Shown: positions 8,474 through 16,374 of the stretch, in pieces
Position numbering within the stretch: position 1 is the stretch's first letter
How the letters are laid out: the number at the start of each line of letters is the position of its first letter
Origin: Paenibacillus sp. FSL H3-0469
GTDB lineage: Bacteria; Bacillota; Bacilli; Paenibacillales; Paenibacillaceae
Direction of reading: 5' to 3'
DNA length: 64,000 bases
Assembly (NCBI RefSeq): GCF_038051945.1
Contig: NZ_CP150302.1
Span: 7,130,001-7,194,000, forward strand
Position numbers and translations under genes: made by a program
Notes under the pieces: generated by a model
The model's input: only the letters and a program-made list of their open reading frames with translations
Told to the model about the DNA's origin: nothing
The model's database searches: none

Positions 8474-9295
8474 ATGGAGGAGATTCCGCAGAATCTGGTG
8501 ATAGATATCCACTGGATTCATGACAAGACCACCTTCCCGCACTGGAGGGATATCCGTCAGAATATACATGTCCACAGCCTATACTGGATTCAGGAGGGGG
8601 AGGGAGTGTTCTGTACAGATACAGAGGAGCATCCGGTGTCGCCGGATATGCTGTTCTATCTGCGGCCGGGACTGTCCATGGAGATGAGCAGTGGAGGCGG
8701 GATGCCTCTGCGGATCACCATGATCCTGCTCTCGCTGTATACAATGTCGCCTTCAGCGGACAATCAGGGGAGGGTAGAGCCGCTTCCTGTGCTGCCTTTA
8801 CCTTTCCGCCTGAAGCCGGGGAGGGAGCCGGGCAGAGCGCTGGGTCAGCTCTTCCGCCAGATTGCCGGAGATTTTGTTCCGGGCAGTCCCGGAAGCCAGC
8901 TTAAGACTAAGGCGCTGCTCTATCAGCTTTTGTACGAATTATTTCAGGCTAAGGAGAGCGGCCTTCCTGACCGGGGGCAGGGATACGAATTATTCTTACG
9001 GATGAAAGAGGAGCTGGAGCGGCGCTACAGTGAACCCTTGCAGATCCATGAGCTGGCGGTGCGCTACGGCATATCCTCCTCGTATGTACGCAGTCTTTTT
9101 CAGCAATATCTGCACAAGAGTCCCAAAGGGTATTTAAGTGAGATCCGCTATGAGCATGCGAAGAAGCAGCTGCTGTATACCAGGCTAACCCTGAAGGAGA
9201 TTGCGGCCGCCTGCGGATACAGCGATGAGTTTCATTTCAGCAAAGCCTTCAAGCAGCTCAGCGGACAACCGCCGTCTGCGATGAGGTCTGGTTAA
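8474..9295 (+). CDS. AraC family transcriptional regulator
   Basis: A 273-aa regulator. The N-terminal half (about 1-150) is a cupin-like sensor domain: HVHSLYWIQEGEGVF then DMLFYLRPG. The C-terminal ~100 residues hold two helix-turn-helix motifs. The first is around IHELAVRYGISSSYVRSLFQQY, and the second is the classic LTLKEIAAACGYSDEFHFSKAFKQ ending. It probably controls the divergent acyltransferase gene, sharing the 141-bp spacer. Start ATG 8474 follows GGAGGAGC; the open frame extends upstream to 8396, across the promoter candidate, without a site. The effector is unknown, though sugar sensing is usual in this class. Confidence 0.9.
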   Translation: MEEIPQNLVIDIHWIHDKTTFPHWRDIRQNIHVHSLYWIQEGEGVFCTDTEEHPVSPDMLFYLRPGLSMEMSSGGGMPLRITMILLSLYTMSPSADNQGRVEPLPVLPLPFRLKPGREPGRALGQLFRQIAGDFVPGSPGSQLKTKALLYQLLYELFQAKESGLPDRGQGYELFLRMKEELERRYSEPLQIHELAVRYGISSSYVRSLFQQYLHKSPKGYLSEIRYEHAKKQLLYTRLTLKEIAAACGYSDEFHFSKAFKQLSGQPPSAMRSG

Positions 9296-9501
9296 TCCGC
9301 AACGCCCAGGTATGACAGAGGTATGGGAAAGGCAGGGTTACGCATAATAAACGAATGGACCGGACCGGATCGGATCAGATTAGTCAACATTGGGCGACCT
9401 TTACACTTATCAGTTAACGGCAGCGAAAAACGGGTAAGTTATTATAATGTGCCTCATTTGCACTTTTGTCCGGCTGCCTTGCTTAAATTTAAAATAAAAA
9501 G

Positions 9502-9529
9502 TTGAACAACACCGCCGTTGTGATATAAT
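9502..9529 (+). promoter_or_regulatory. Upstream promoter candidate, polyamine operon
   Basis: TTGAAC (9502-9507), a 16-bp spacer and TATAAT (9524-9529). If used, it gives a leader of about 290 nt containing the possible stem 9549-9625. Confidence 0.5.
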
Positions 9530-9704
9530 TATCCGGTTGGCCTGATGGACTGAAATGTGGACGCGACCCTAAGCTGGTTCTCAATTTATTAAGGTTAAAA
9601 GCGAAGGAAAACGAAGGATTTCAGTGCAATGAAGTGAATAACAGAGTATTAATGTAGAAAACTGCAGATTTTACACGGAAGATCACAGTTTTTGTCGGAT
9701 TTTA

Positions 9705-9733
9705 TTGATTTATTGAGAAAGTTTCTGTATAAT
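9705..9733 (+). promoter_or_regulatory. Downstream promoter candidate, polyamine operon
   Basis: TTGATT (9705-9710), a 17-bp spacer and a perfect TATAAT (9728-9733). The start point would be about 85 bp before the TTG start codon. Confidence 0.6.
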
Positions 9734-9823
9734 CAGCGTTGTTGATTTTTCATAGGATGTAGCCTGTTCCAGAGCAGCAAGGCTAATAACTAATAACTTA
9801 AGCATAATTAGGGGGTTATTAAT

Positions 9824-11023
9824 TTGGGAAAAGCGTTAATTATTGGCGCTGGCGGTGTAGCGAGCGTTGTTGTTCATAAATGCTGCCAGAACCCGGATGT
9901 ATTCGAAGAGATTTGCATTGCCAGCCGTACGGTATCGAAGTGCGATGCGCTCAAAGAGAAGCTGGACGGGGGCCTGACTAAGATTTCTACGGCCAAGCTG
10001 GATGCTGACAACACGGAAGAAGTCATTGAGCTGATCAAGAGCTTCCAGCCGGATGTCGTGATTAATGTGGCTCTTCCTTACCAGGATCTGACGATCATGG
10101 ATGCCTGCCTGGCTACCGGAGTGCACTATGTAGATACAGCCAACTACGAACCGCAGGATACGGCGAAGTTTGAATATTCCTGGCAATGGGCTTACAAGGA
10201 AAGATTCGAGAAGGCCGGAATTACAGCGCTGCTCGGCAGCGGCTTCGACCCTGGCGTAACCGGTGTATTTACGGCCTATGCACAGAAGCATTATTTTGAC
10301 GAGATTCATACGATTGATATTGTGGATGCGAACGCGGGCGACCACGGTTATCCGTTTGCCACCAACTTCAATCCTGAGATTAATATCCGCGAGATTACTG
10401 CGAACGGACGTTACTTCGAGAATGGCGAGTGGATTGAGACAGCGCCGCTGTCTGAGAAGAAAGTATACGATCTCCCGGAGATCGGTCCGAAGGATATCTA
10501 TCTTTTGTACCATGAAGAATTAGAATCACTAGCTGTTAACATTCCTGGCGTCAAAAAAATCCGCTTCTGGATGACCTTCTCGCAGAACTATCTGACCCAC
10601 CTGAAGGTGCTTGAGAATGTCGGCATGACTTCTATTGAGCCTATTAATTATGAAGGTAAAGAGATTATTCCTTTGCAGTTCCTGAAGGCCATTCTGCCTG
10701 ACCCGGCTTCCCTGGGACCAAGAACCAAAGGTAAAACCAATATCGGCTGTATCATTCAAGGAACCAAAGACGGTCAGCCTAAGACCTATTATGTCTACAA
10801 TGTCTGCGATCACGAAGAGTGCTATAGAGAGGTTGGCTCACAGGCCATTTCCTACACTACCGGCGTTCCTGCAATGATCGGGGCGATGATGATTATCAAA
10901 GGTATCTGGAACAAACCGGGCGTACACAATATCGAAGAGTTCGATCCAGATCCGTTCATGGATGCACTTAACAAACACGGCCTGCCTTGGCAAGAAGATT
11001 TCTCGCCGACGCTGCTGGATTAA
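9824..11023 (+). CDS. Carboxynorspermidine synthase (saccharopine dehydrogenase family)
   Basis: A 399-aa member of the saccharopine dehydrogenase family. It has an N-terminal Rossmann motif IIGAGGVASVVVHKC (residues 5-19), an NVALPYQDLTIMDACLATGVHYVDTAN segment and a GFDPGVTGVF motif (about 140-149). In the carboxynorspermidine/carboxyspermidine pathway, the enzyme reductively condenses L-aspartate semialdehyde with a diamine using NADPH. The adjacent decarboxylase gene supports this role over lysine metabolism. The start is TTG 9824 with AGGGGG nine bases upstream. Its stop is 11 bp before the next start, so both are one operon. It is cytosolic. Which polyamine is the end product cannot be read from sequence. 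Confidence 0.9.
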   Translation: MGKALIIGAGGVASVVVHKCCQNPDVFEEICIASRTVSKCDALKEKLDGGLTKISTAKLDADNTEEVIELIKSFQPDVVINVALPYQDLTIMDACLATGVHYVDTANYEPQDTAKFEYSWQWAYKERFEKAGITALLGSGFDPGVTGVFTAYAQKHYFDEIHTIDIVDANAGDHGYPFATNFNPEINIREITANGRYFENGEWIETAPLSEKKVYDLPEIGPKDIYLLYHEELESLAVNIPGVKKIRFWMTFSQNYLTHLKVLENVGMTSIEPINYEGKEIIPLQFLKAILPDPASLGPRTKGKTNIGCIIQGTKDGQPKTYYVYNVCDHEECYREVGSQAISYTTGVPAMIGAMMIIKGIWNKPGVHNIEEFDPDPFMDALNKHGLPWQEDFSPTLLD

Positions 11024-11034
11024 GGCGCATGGCC

Positions 11035-12186
11035 ATGAAGAACAAGGACATCGATATCGATATCAGCAATCTGCCGTCCCCTGCTTATCTGGTGGATGAA
11101 CGGCTGCTGACGAAGAACCTGGAGACCCTGAATTATGTGCAGGAGAAGAGCGGAGCGAAGATTCTTCTTGCGCAAAAAGGCTTCTCCATGCACGCTATGT
11201 ACCCGTTGGTCGGCAAATACCTGCATGGCGTAACCTCCAGCTCCCTGTTTGAGGCCCGGCTGGGCTTTGAGGAGATGGGCAAAGAGGTCCATGTCTATGC
11301 ACCCGCTTATGTAGACCGCGAGTTCGATGAGCTGCTTCGTTACAGCGATCATATGGTATTCAACTCGTTCGACCAGTGGAGCCGGTTCAAGCAGCGCGTG
11401 CAGAACGCGCCGAAGCAGATTAGCTGCGGCATTCGCGTCAATCCGGAGTATTCCGAGATTGAAGTGCCGCTGTACGATCCTTGCTACAACTTCTCGCGTA
11501 TGGGCGTAACCCTGCCGAACTTCCGGCCGGACGAGCTGGATGGCATTGACGGACTGCATTTCCACACCATGTGCGAACAGAACTCGGATACGCTGGAGCG
11601 TACGCTTAAGGTTGTAGAAGAGAAGTTCGGCCAGTACCTGCACGGTATGAAATGGCTGAACTTCGGCGGCGGGCATCACATAACCCGTCCTGACTATGAT
11701 CTCGACACCTTGATCAAGTGCATTCTGCATATGAAAGAGACGTACAACGTGGAGATCTATCTGGAGCCGGGAGAGGCCGTTGCCTTGAACACTGGTTATC
11801 TGGTTGCAACGGTACTCGACACCATGCATAACGGCATGGATATCGCTATTCTCGATACTTCGGCTGAATGCCATATGCCGGATGTGCTGGCGATGCCTTA
11901 CCGCCCGGCCATCATCGGTGCCGGAGAACCGGGTGAATTCGCTCACACCTACCGGCTTGGAGGCATGACCTGCCTGGCAGGCGATATCATCGGCGATTAC
12001 TCATTCCCGGAGCCGCTGAAATACGGTGACAAGCTGATTTTCACCGACATGGCGCATTATTCTATGGTGAAGAACCACATGTTCAACGGCGTGAACCTCC
12101 CGGCCATTGCTTCTTATAATGAAGAAGAAGGCCTCAAGGTGATCCGCGAGTTCGAATACAGTGACTTTAGCGGCCGGTTGTCTTAA
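11035..12186 (+). CDS. nspC: Carboxynorspermidine decarboxylase
   Basis: A 383-aa PLP-dependent decarboxylase of the alanine racemase-fold group (fold type III). It begins SNLPSPAYLVDERLL. The PLP lysine is in KILLAQKGFSMHA. Further signatures are GLHFHTMCEQNSDTL, WLNFGGGHHITRPDYD (phosphate-binding glycines) and YLEPGEAV. It decarboxylates carboxynorspermidine or carboxyspermidine made by the preceding enzyme. ATG 11035 lies nine bases after AAGG; ATG 11029 two codons earlier is possible, and the open frame extends back into the upstream gene. The operon ends at a strong terminator (12209-12244). Confidence 0.9.
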   Translation: MKNKDIDIDISNLPSPAYLVDERLLTKNLETLNYVQEKSGAKILLAQKGFSMHAMYPLVGKYLHGVTSSSLFEARLGFEEMGKEVHVYAPAYVDREFDELLRYSDHMVFNSFDQWSRFKQRVQNAPKQISCGIRVNPEYSEIEVPLYDPCYNFSRMGVTLPNFRPDELDGIDGLHFHTMCEQNSDTLERTLKVVEEKFGQYLHGMKWLNFGGGHHITRPDYDLDTLIKCILHMKETYNVEIYLEPGEAVALNTGYLVATVLDTMHNGMDIAILDTSAECHMPDVLAMPYRPAIIGAGEPGEFAHTYRLGGMTCLAGDIIGDYSFPEPLKYGDKLIFTDMAHYSMVKNHMFNGVNLPAIASYNEEEGLKVIREFEYSDFSGRLS

Positions 12187-12208
12187 TCGGGTAGATGATA
12201 ATAATAGA

Positions 12209-12244
12209 AGCGCCCCTTCAGCTTTGGCTGAGGGGGCGCTTTTT
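12209..12244 (+). terminator. Intrinsic terminator after nspC
   Basis: AGCGCCCCTTCAGC (12209-12222) pairs with GCTGAGGGGGCGCT (12227-12240) across a TTTG loop, with one G-T pair, followed by TTTT. Confidence 0.9.
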
Positions 12245-12321
12245 GGGTGGGGGATGGAAGGGGCGGCTTGCTAGCGGACAGTCTGCGATATTGCCAATTG
12301 TCGCTCCGCTCCCCGCCGCTG

Positions 12322-12500
12322 GAAAAGCTGCAAAAAATGAAACATTACTGCCCCCGATCCGTCCATCTGCCTGAAATCCTGCACAAAATGCAACAATAGG
12401 CTGGTCTGACCCGACAAACCGCGGGAAATCCTGCAAAAAGTACAACAATTCGCATCTTTGCTCCTTACTCAGCCAGAAATCCTGCATAATGTGCAACATT
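12322..12500. repeat. Four degenerate copies of a GAAATCCTGCAnAAnnTGCAACAAT motif
   Basis: Copies start at 12322, 12373, 12425 and 12476, a spacing of 51-52 bp. The core is GAAATCCTGCA followed by an A-rich spacer and (T)GCAACAATT; the first copy is the most diverged. A related copy lies at about 868-893, upstream of the chemoreceptor gene. Only the motif, not the intervening DNA, is well kept, which suggests a spaced binding site or an old tandem duplication. Confidence 0.65.
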
Positions 12501-12538
12501 TGGATGCTATCTCGACCCCTGGTTTCCCTCTATCCCCC

Positions 12539-14071
12539 TTACTTCATACTAATCGCAATTCTGCTCTCCTGCGGCAGCCAGTCGACCTTGGCGCCAAGCT
12601 GTTCGCTGATGAAGCGCAGCGGCAGGTAGACGGTGCCATTAACTACAAACGGCGGCGTTGCCAGAGTGACACTTTTACCATTTACAGTGGTAGCTCCGTT
12701 CACGGTCTTGATGACGATGGTTAGCGGCGTTTTGTCGGCAGTGGTACCGGTGATCGTTACCACTTTGTCCATGGAATAACCGATAGTAGCTCCCATCTTG
12801 GTGAACAGTGAACGCAGCGGAATGAAATTCTGTCCGTTACGGGTAATGACACCATTGGTGAAGGCGATGGATTCACCATTCAGGCTAACGGAGATCGGCT
12901 TCTGCATCGGGACAGGCTCTTTGTAGCTGAATTCATAAGTACCGTACCCGAGCTCAGCATTCTTGTTCACGCCCCACCCCCAGAGAGTGCCGTCGTTCTT
13001 CTGCATAATGACGTGTCTTCCGCCGCCTTTTATTGACTGGATACCGGAAGCGAGCAGGGTAAACTTTGCATTCGGCGACATCAGTTCTGCGGCAATCGAA
13101 GCTGCATAGACTTTTCCGTCTGCCGTCAGTGCGACAATAGATTGCTCAACAATGTAGGCATCGGTCACCTTGCTGATTCCTGAGAAGACAACCGGAACGG
13201 GTTCATCCTGATAGGTGGTTCCATCCGAATATCCGGTGACTGTGGAGCCCCAGAACCAGAGACGGGATTGCTTGTCAATCGCGAGCCGGCTGCGTCCATT
13301 GTTGTAGAGGGTTCGAATATCTTTTAAGCCGGAAAAAGGAGTTGCAGTTATCTTCGCCGGGTCACTATTGGTTTCCGGTAAATAACTATCCTGGTCCGGC
13401 CAGGTCCAGACGCTGCCATCCTTGCTGAGCGCATAATTCTGTTCGAGCTGGACAATATCCTTCAAATTGGGAACTGGTGTAAAAGTGGCAAGTTCGTCGA
13501 TGCTGGTCCAGACCGTCCCGTCTGTCTTCAGGAACAGATAACGCTGCCAGTCGCTATACTTATTGTTAAGCTTGTTGCTCTCGGAATATTGGGAGATGGA
13601 TGCAACGTGATCCAAGCCAGGAACAGGTGCAAACGGAGGAGTCGTATTATCGTCGGTTGACGTAACTGAAGTATATACCGCACCCTCTCCAGTGACTGCC
13701 AAATGACGCGGGTATACTCTTTGAAAACTGGTTATATTCTTCAATTCGGGCACAGGTGTAACTTCAATGGCCATGGTTCGGGCATTACTCTCCCACTTCC
13801 AGACCGAGCCATCCTTGGTGGTTACCATTGCACTGTAATATAGCGGGAAAGAAGCCTGTACATCTCGTAGTCCATGTACCTGCGTAGGTACGGACTTCGT
13901 CTCCCCCCAGACCCACAGGGTCCCGTCATCCTTAATCAGATAGTCAGGTCCGTAGGAAGAGATACCTGAGCCACCGCCACTCGCTGCTGCTGTTGCAGCC
14001 TCGGGAGTCCCAATAGTCAGACAAGCCGTCAAACCCATCACCATGCTCACAAGCAAATTTCTTTTTTTCAT
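12539..14071 (-). CDS. Secreted RCC1-repeat protein with C-terminal stalk domain
   Basis: A 510-aa exported protein. The signal peptide covers about residues 1-30: KKR, then a hydrophobic core, then PEAATAAA. Residues about 35-370 hold RCC1-like beta-propeller repeats of the form DGTLWVWGxN, DGSVWxW and GGRHVIMQKNDGTLWGWGVNKNAELGYG. The C-terminal ~120 residues are a stalk domain ('copper amine oxidase N-terminal'), with motifs FIPLRSLFTKMGATIGY and VYLPLRFISEQLGAKVDW. Despite its name, that domain is a cell-surface stalk module in Firmicutes. ATG 14071 follows TAGAGG; the GTG just upstream at 14074 is less likely. It is monocistronic as far as can be seen. Function unknown, probably cell-surface. 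Confidence 0.85.
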   Translation of the reverse strand: MKKRNLLVSMVMGLTACLTIGTPEAATAAASGGGSGISSYGPDYLIKDDGTLWVWGETKSVPTQVHGLRDVQASFPLYYSAMVTTKDGSVWKWESNARTMAIEVTPVPELKNITSFQRVYPRHLAVTGEGAVYTSVTSTDDNTTPPFAPVPGLDHVASISQYSESNKLNNKYSDWQRYLFLKTDGTVWTSIDELATFTPVPNLKDIVQLEQNYALSKDGSVWTWPDQDSYLPETNSDPAKITATPFSGLKDIRTLYNNGRSRLAIDKQSRLWFWGSTVTGYSDGTTYQDEPVPVVFSGISKVTDAYIVEQSIVALTADGKVYAASIAAELMSPNAKFTLLASGIQSIKGGGRHVIMQKNDGTLWGWGVNKNAELGYGTYEFSYKEPVPMQKPISVSLNGESIAFTNGVITRNGQNFIPLRSLFTKMGATIGYSMDKVVTITGTTADKTPLTIVIKTVNGATTVNGKSVTLATPPFVVNGTVYLPLRFISEQLGAKVDWLPQESRIAISMK

Positions 14072-14184
14072 CACGATATCCTCTACTCTCTTTAGAAAAT
14101 TACTGAATTAGGTAAATAAAAGAATATATTACCTTGAATATAGACGCTGCTTGGCCCTGAAAAGTTTCTTTGAAAATTAACCGT

Positions 14185-14211
14185 TGCTGGCAGCGCTCCT
14201 GTGGTACAATA
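14185..14211 (+). promoter_or_regulatory. Promoter candidate for the dgk-dck pair
   Basis: TTGCTG (14185-14190), a 15-bp spacer and TACAAT (14206-14211) preceded by TGG, an extended -10. It lies 52 bp before the ATG. Confidence 0.5.
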
Positions 14212-14263
14212 ATTTAGTCTGTTTTTTTGGAATTGTCCGTACTTGAGGAGGAAATTAGCGTTA

Positions 14264-14887
14264 ATGAAACATGCACCTTTTATAGCCGTGGAAGGCCCGA
14301 TTGGAGCCGGTAAAACCACCCTCGCCACGATGCTCGCCACCGAACTGCAGCTTCCGGTCATTAAAGAAATTGTCGACGAGAACCCGTTTCTGGACAAGTT
14401 CTATCAGAATATGGACGACTGGAGCTTCCAGCTTGAGATGTTCTTTCTCTGCAACCGGTTCAAGCAGCTTGAAGACACGACTGTGCAGTACATAGATCAA
14501 GGGAAGCCGGTCATTTCGGATTATCATATCTATAAGAATCTGATCTTCGGGGAACGGACGCTGAAGGGATCGAAACGGGACAAATACCGGGAGATCTATC
14601 ATATTCTGACCGATGATTTCCCCAAACCGAACATCATTTTGTATATCCGGGCGAACCTGGATACGCTGCTGGCCCGGATTGCCAAGCGCGCGCGTACCTT
14701 TGAAGAGATCATTGCCCCTGCCTACCTCCAGCAGTTAATTGAGGATTATGACGATGCGATGGCCTCCCTGGCCCGCCGCGAACCGTCCACCATTATCGTT
14801 ACCATCGACGGAAATCAGGTGGATTTCGTAGAAAATCCCGAAGATTTCAACACCATCGCAAAGCAAGTAAAGGAGCTTATGAAATGA
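14264..14887 (+). CDS. dgk: Deoxyguanosine kinase-like deoxynucleoside kinase
   Basis: A 207-aa enzyme that phosphorylates a purine deoxynucleoside with a nucleoside triphosphate, for salvage of DNA precursors. The Walker A motif is EGPIGAGKTTLA (about residues 10-21). ENPFLDKFYQNMDDWSFQLEMFFL is the family substrate-site segment, and KRARTFE lies in the lid. The length equals that of B. subtilis YaaG (207 aa) and the downstream gene matches YaaF in length, which is the basis of the dgk assignment. GAGGAGG precedes ATG 14264; the open frame upstream to 14243 is not used. Its stop overlaps the next start (ATGA). Confidence 0.87.
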   Translation: MKHAPFIAVEGPIGAGKTTLATMLATELQLPVIKEIVDENPFLDKFYQNMDDWSFQLEMFFLCNRFKQLEDTTVQYIDQGKPVISDYHIYKNLIFGERTLKGSKRDKYREIYHILTDDFPKPNIILYIRANLDTLLARIAKRARTFEEIIAPAYLQQLIEDYDDAMASLARREPSTIIVTIDGNQVDFVENPEDFNTIAKQVKELMK

Positions 14888-15537
14888 ACAGTTACAACAT
14901 CCCGGACAATGCAATTATCACGGTAGCCGGTACCGTAGGCGTCGGCAAGTCGACGCTGACCGCAGCACTCGCGCAGCGCCTGAACTTCCAGACTTCGCTG
15001 GAGCAGGTTGACCATAACCCGTACCTGGAGAAGTTCTACCATGACTTCGAGCGGTGGAGCTTCCACCTGCAGATCTATTTCCTCGCGGAACGCTTCAAGG
15101 AGCAGAAGAAGATGTTCGAGCTGGGCGGCGGGTTCGTGCAGGACCGTTCGATTTATGAAGACACCGGGATTTTCGCAAAAATGCACGCCGACCAAGGCAC
15201 CATGTCCCCGACAGATTACGCAACCTACACCAGCCTCTACGAGGCTATGGTGATGACGCCATACTTCCCGCATCCCGATGTGCTGATCTATATTGAAGGC
15301 AGCCTGCCTTCGATCCTGACCCGCATTAATGAGCGCGGACGCGAGATGGAGATCCAGACTGACGTCTCCTACTGGGAGCATATGCACGGCCGCTATTCCC
15401 AGTGGATCAACGAATTCAGCGCCTGCCCGGTGCTGCGGCTGAATATTGACGAGTACGATGTGAAGGACCCGGCTTCGGTGTCTGCGATCCTGGAGCAGGT
15501 AGGACGGACGATCGGGCAGCGGGCGGCACAAGCATAA
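14884..15537 (+). CDS. dck: Deoxyadenosine/deoxycytidine kinase-like deoxynucleoside kinase
   Basis: A 217-aa paralog of the preceding kinase. Walker A is TVGVGKSTLT (about residues 18-27). The DHNPYLEKFYHDFERWSFHLQIYFLAERF segment and QDRSIYED (the DRS motif of the family) are clear. It transfers phosphate to dAdo/dCyd by analogy with YaaF (217 aa); substrate choice between the two kinases is inferred from order and length. It overlaps the upstream gene by four bases, which implies translational coupling, and ends just before a terminator. Confidence 0.87.
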   Translation: MNSYNIPDNAIITVAGTVGVGKSTLTAALAQRLNFQTSLEQVDHNPYLEKFYHDFERWSFHLQIYFLAERFKEQKKMFELGGGFVQDRSIYEDTGIFAKMHADQGTMSPTDYATYTSLYEAMVMTPYFPHPDVLIYIEGSLPSILTRINERGREMEIQTDVSYWEHMHGRYSQWINEFSACPVLRLNIDEYDVKDPASVSAILEQVGRTIGQRAAQA

Positions 15538-15798
15538 AGTGTTTATTTACAAAAAAAGAGCGTTTCACAGCCGATAGAGACTGTGGAACGCTCTTTTTCG
15601 TTAGGACGAACGTTTAGTTCGATTGATCTACATCATAATAAGCGGTTCGCCGGAAAATTTTGCTGTCTATAGGTCTGTATAATATTTCGCATTTGCACCT
15701 TAATTTGGGTAATAGGGCCTGTTTCAAATCACCTGCCATTGGATTAATTAAAAACAGAAGGAAATATTACCAATTGAATAAAGCTAAATCAAATCAAG
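15538..15798. other. Intergenic region after dck
   Basis: A 261-bp spacer between convergent genes. It carries the dck terminator at its left end; the remaining ~200 bp are AT-rich and hold no feature I can support. Confidence 0.5.
15553..15598 (+). terminator. Intrinsic terminator after dgk-dck
   Basis: AAAAAGAGCGTTTCACAG (15553-15570) pairs with CTGTGGAACGCTCTTTTT (15581-15598), with one mismatch. The A and T tracts on both sides make it bidirectional. Confidence 0.88.
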
Positions 15799-16218
15799 TT
15801 AATACATAATTAACACGGTCAGAATGACTGGAACAGTAAGAAAAGGAGCGAAGGGCACGGAGCCGGGAATATCCTGCCGGTAGGTCCGCTTCAAGAGCAG
15901 AACCGCAGCACATAACAGACAAGCCGCACCGAACAGGGCCAGATTGAGGAGTCCTCCCAGCCATACCCCTACAGCCGAGATTAGCTTAATGTCTCCTGCT
16001 CCAATCGAACGGGAGTACCTGCGCAAGAGAAGAAGGGGGGCGGCGGGAAGAAGCAAACCGTTAAGCGAGTTCAGCAGAGACCCGTACAGGATCATATGAA
16101 GAATGCCCATTCCCAGAATTAAGGCTGTCAGCATATTGGGAATCTTGCGCCGGCGGATATCACTTAAGCTACATAAGATCAGTATTAGCATAAGGCTGGA
16201 TAACAATAGGAGTTTCAT
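15799..16218 (-). CDS. Prepilin peptidase, A24 family (TadV/CpaA type)
   Basis: A 139-aa polytopic membrane aspartyl protease that cleaves and may methylate type IV prepilins. The two catalytic aspartates are visible in LSDIRRRKIPN (about residue 20) and in SIGAGDIKLISAVG (GxGDxK, about residue 75). The C-terminal PGSVPFAPF motif is also present. Four to five hydrophobic segments alternate with short loops, and the short length fits TadV/CpaA rather than full-length GspO. ATG 16218 lies 11 bases after GAGG; GTG 16227 is an alternative. It is divergent from the Tad-like operon, whose pilin-like products are its likely substrates. Confidence 0.85.
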   Translation of the reverse strand: MKLLLLSSLMLILILCSLSDIRRRKIPNMLTALILGMGILHMILYGSLLNSLNGLLLPAAPLLLLRRYSRSIGAGDIKLISAVGVWLGGLLNLALFGAACLLCAAVLLLKRTYRQDIPGSVPFAPFLTVPVILTVLIMY

Positions 16219-16374
16219 ATAGGACACCGCCTCGGATTCTGTGTGCTGTGCTGGGTTTTGTGCTCTGCACTATTAGTCGTTTTATGGAAAATTTTCTCAT
16301 GATGTGCCGTATTGTGTCAAGGCTGAAGGCCGGGGTTCTATACCAGGCAAATTCACAATGAAAGAGGATTGAAG

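Larger units (their letters stand above)
9296..9823 (+). other. Gene-free leader of the polyamine operon
   Basis: A 528-bp spacer with no convincing gene; a 60-codon frame at 9323-9505 lacks a ribosome binding site. Two promoters pointing right are visible (9502-9529 and 9705-9733). Between them ACTGAAAT (9549-9556) can pair with ATTTCAGT (9618-9625), closing a ~60-nt interior. This could be a structured leader, but no known riboswitch consensus was recognised. Confidence 0.5.
12187..12538. other. Intergenic stretch with terminator and a 51-bp-period degenerate repeat
   Basis: A gene-free stretch of 352 bp between two convergent genes. It holds the nspC terminator and four diverged copies of a ~25-bp motif at regular spacing. 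Nothing else is seen. Confidence 0.65.

Noticed and set aside
9323..9505. 60-codon open frame in the polyamine operon leader
   Set aside because: No ribosome binding site, no recognisable protein pattern, and it ends just before a promoter.
12539..14071. Copper amine oxidase enzyme
   Set aside because: Only the small stalk domain named after that enzyme's N-terminus is present. No catalytic domain or topaquinone site exists.
16228..16374. Promoter for the Tad-T7SS operon, TTGTGC then 17 bp then TTTATG at 16258-16286
   Set aside because: Both elements are weak. The spacer must contain a promoter, but I cannot point to it with confidence.
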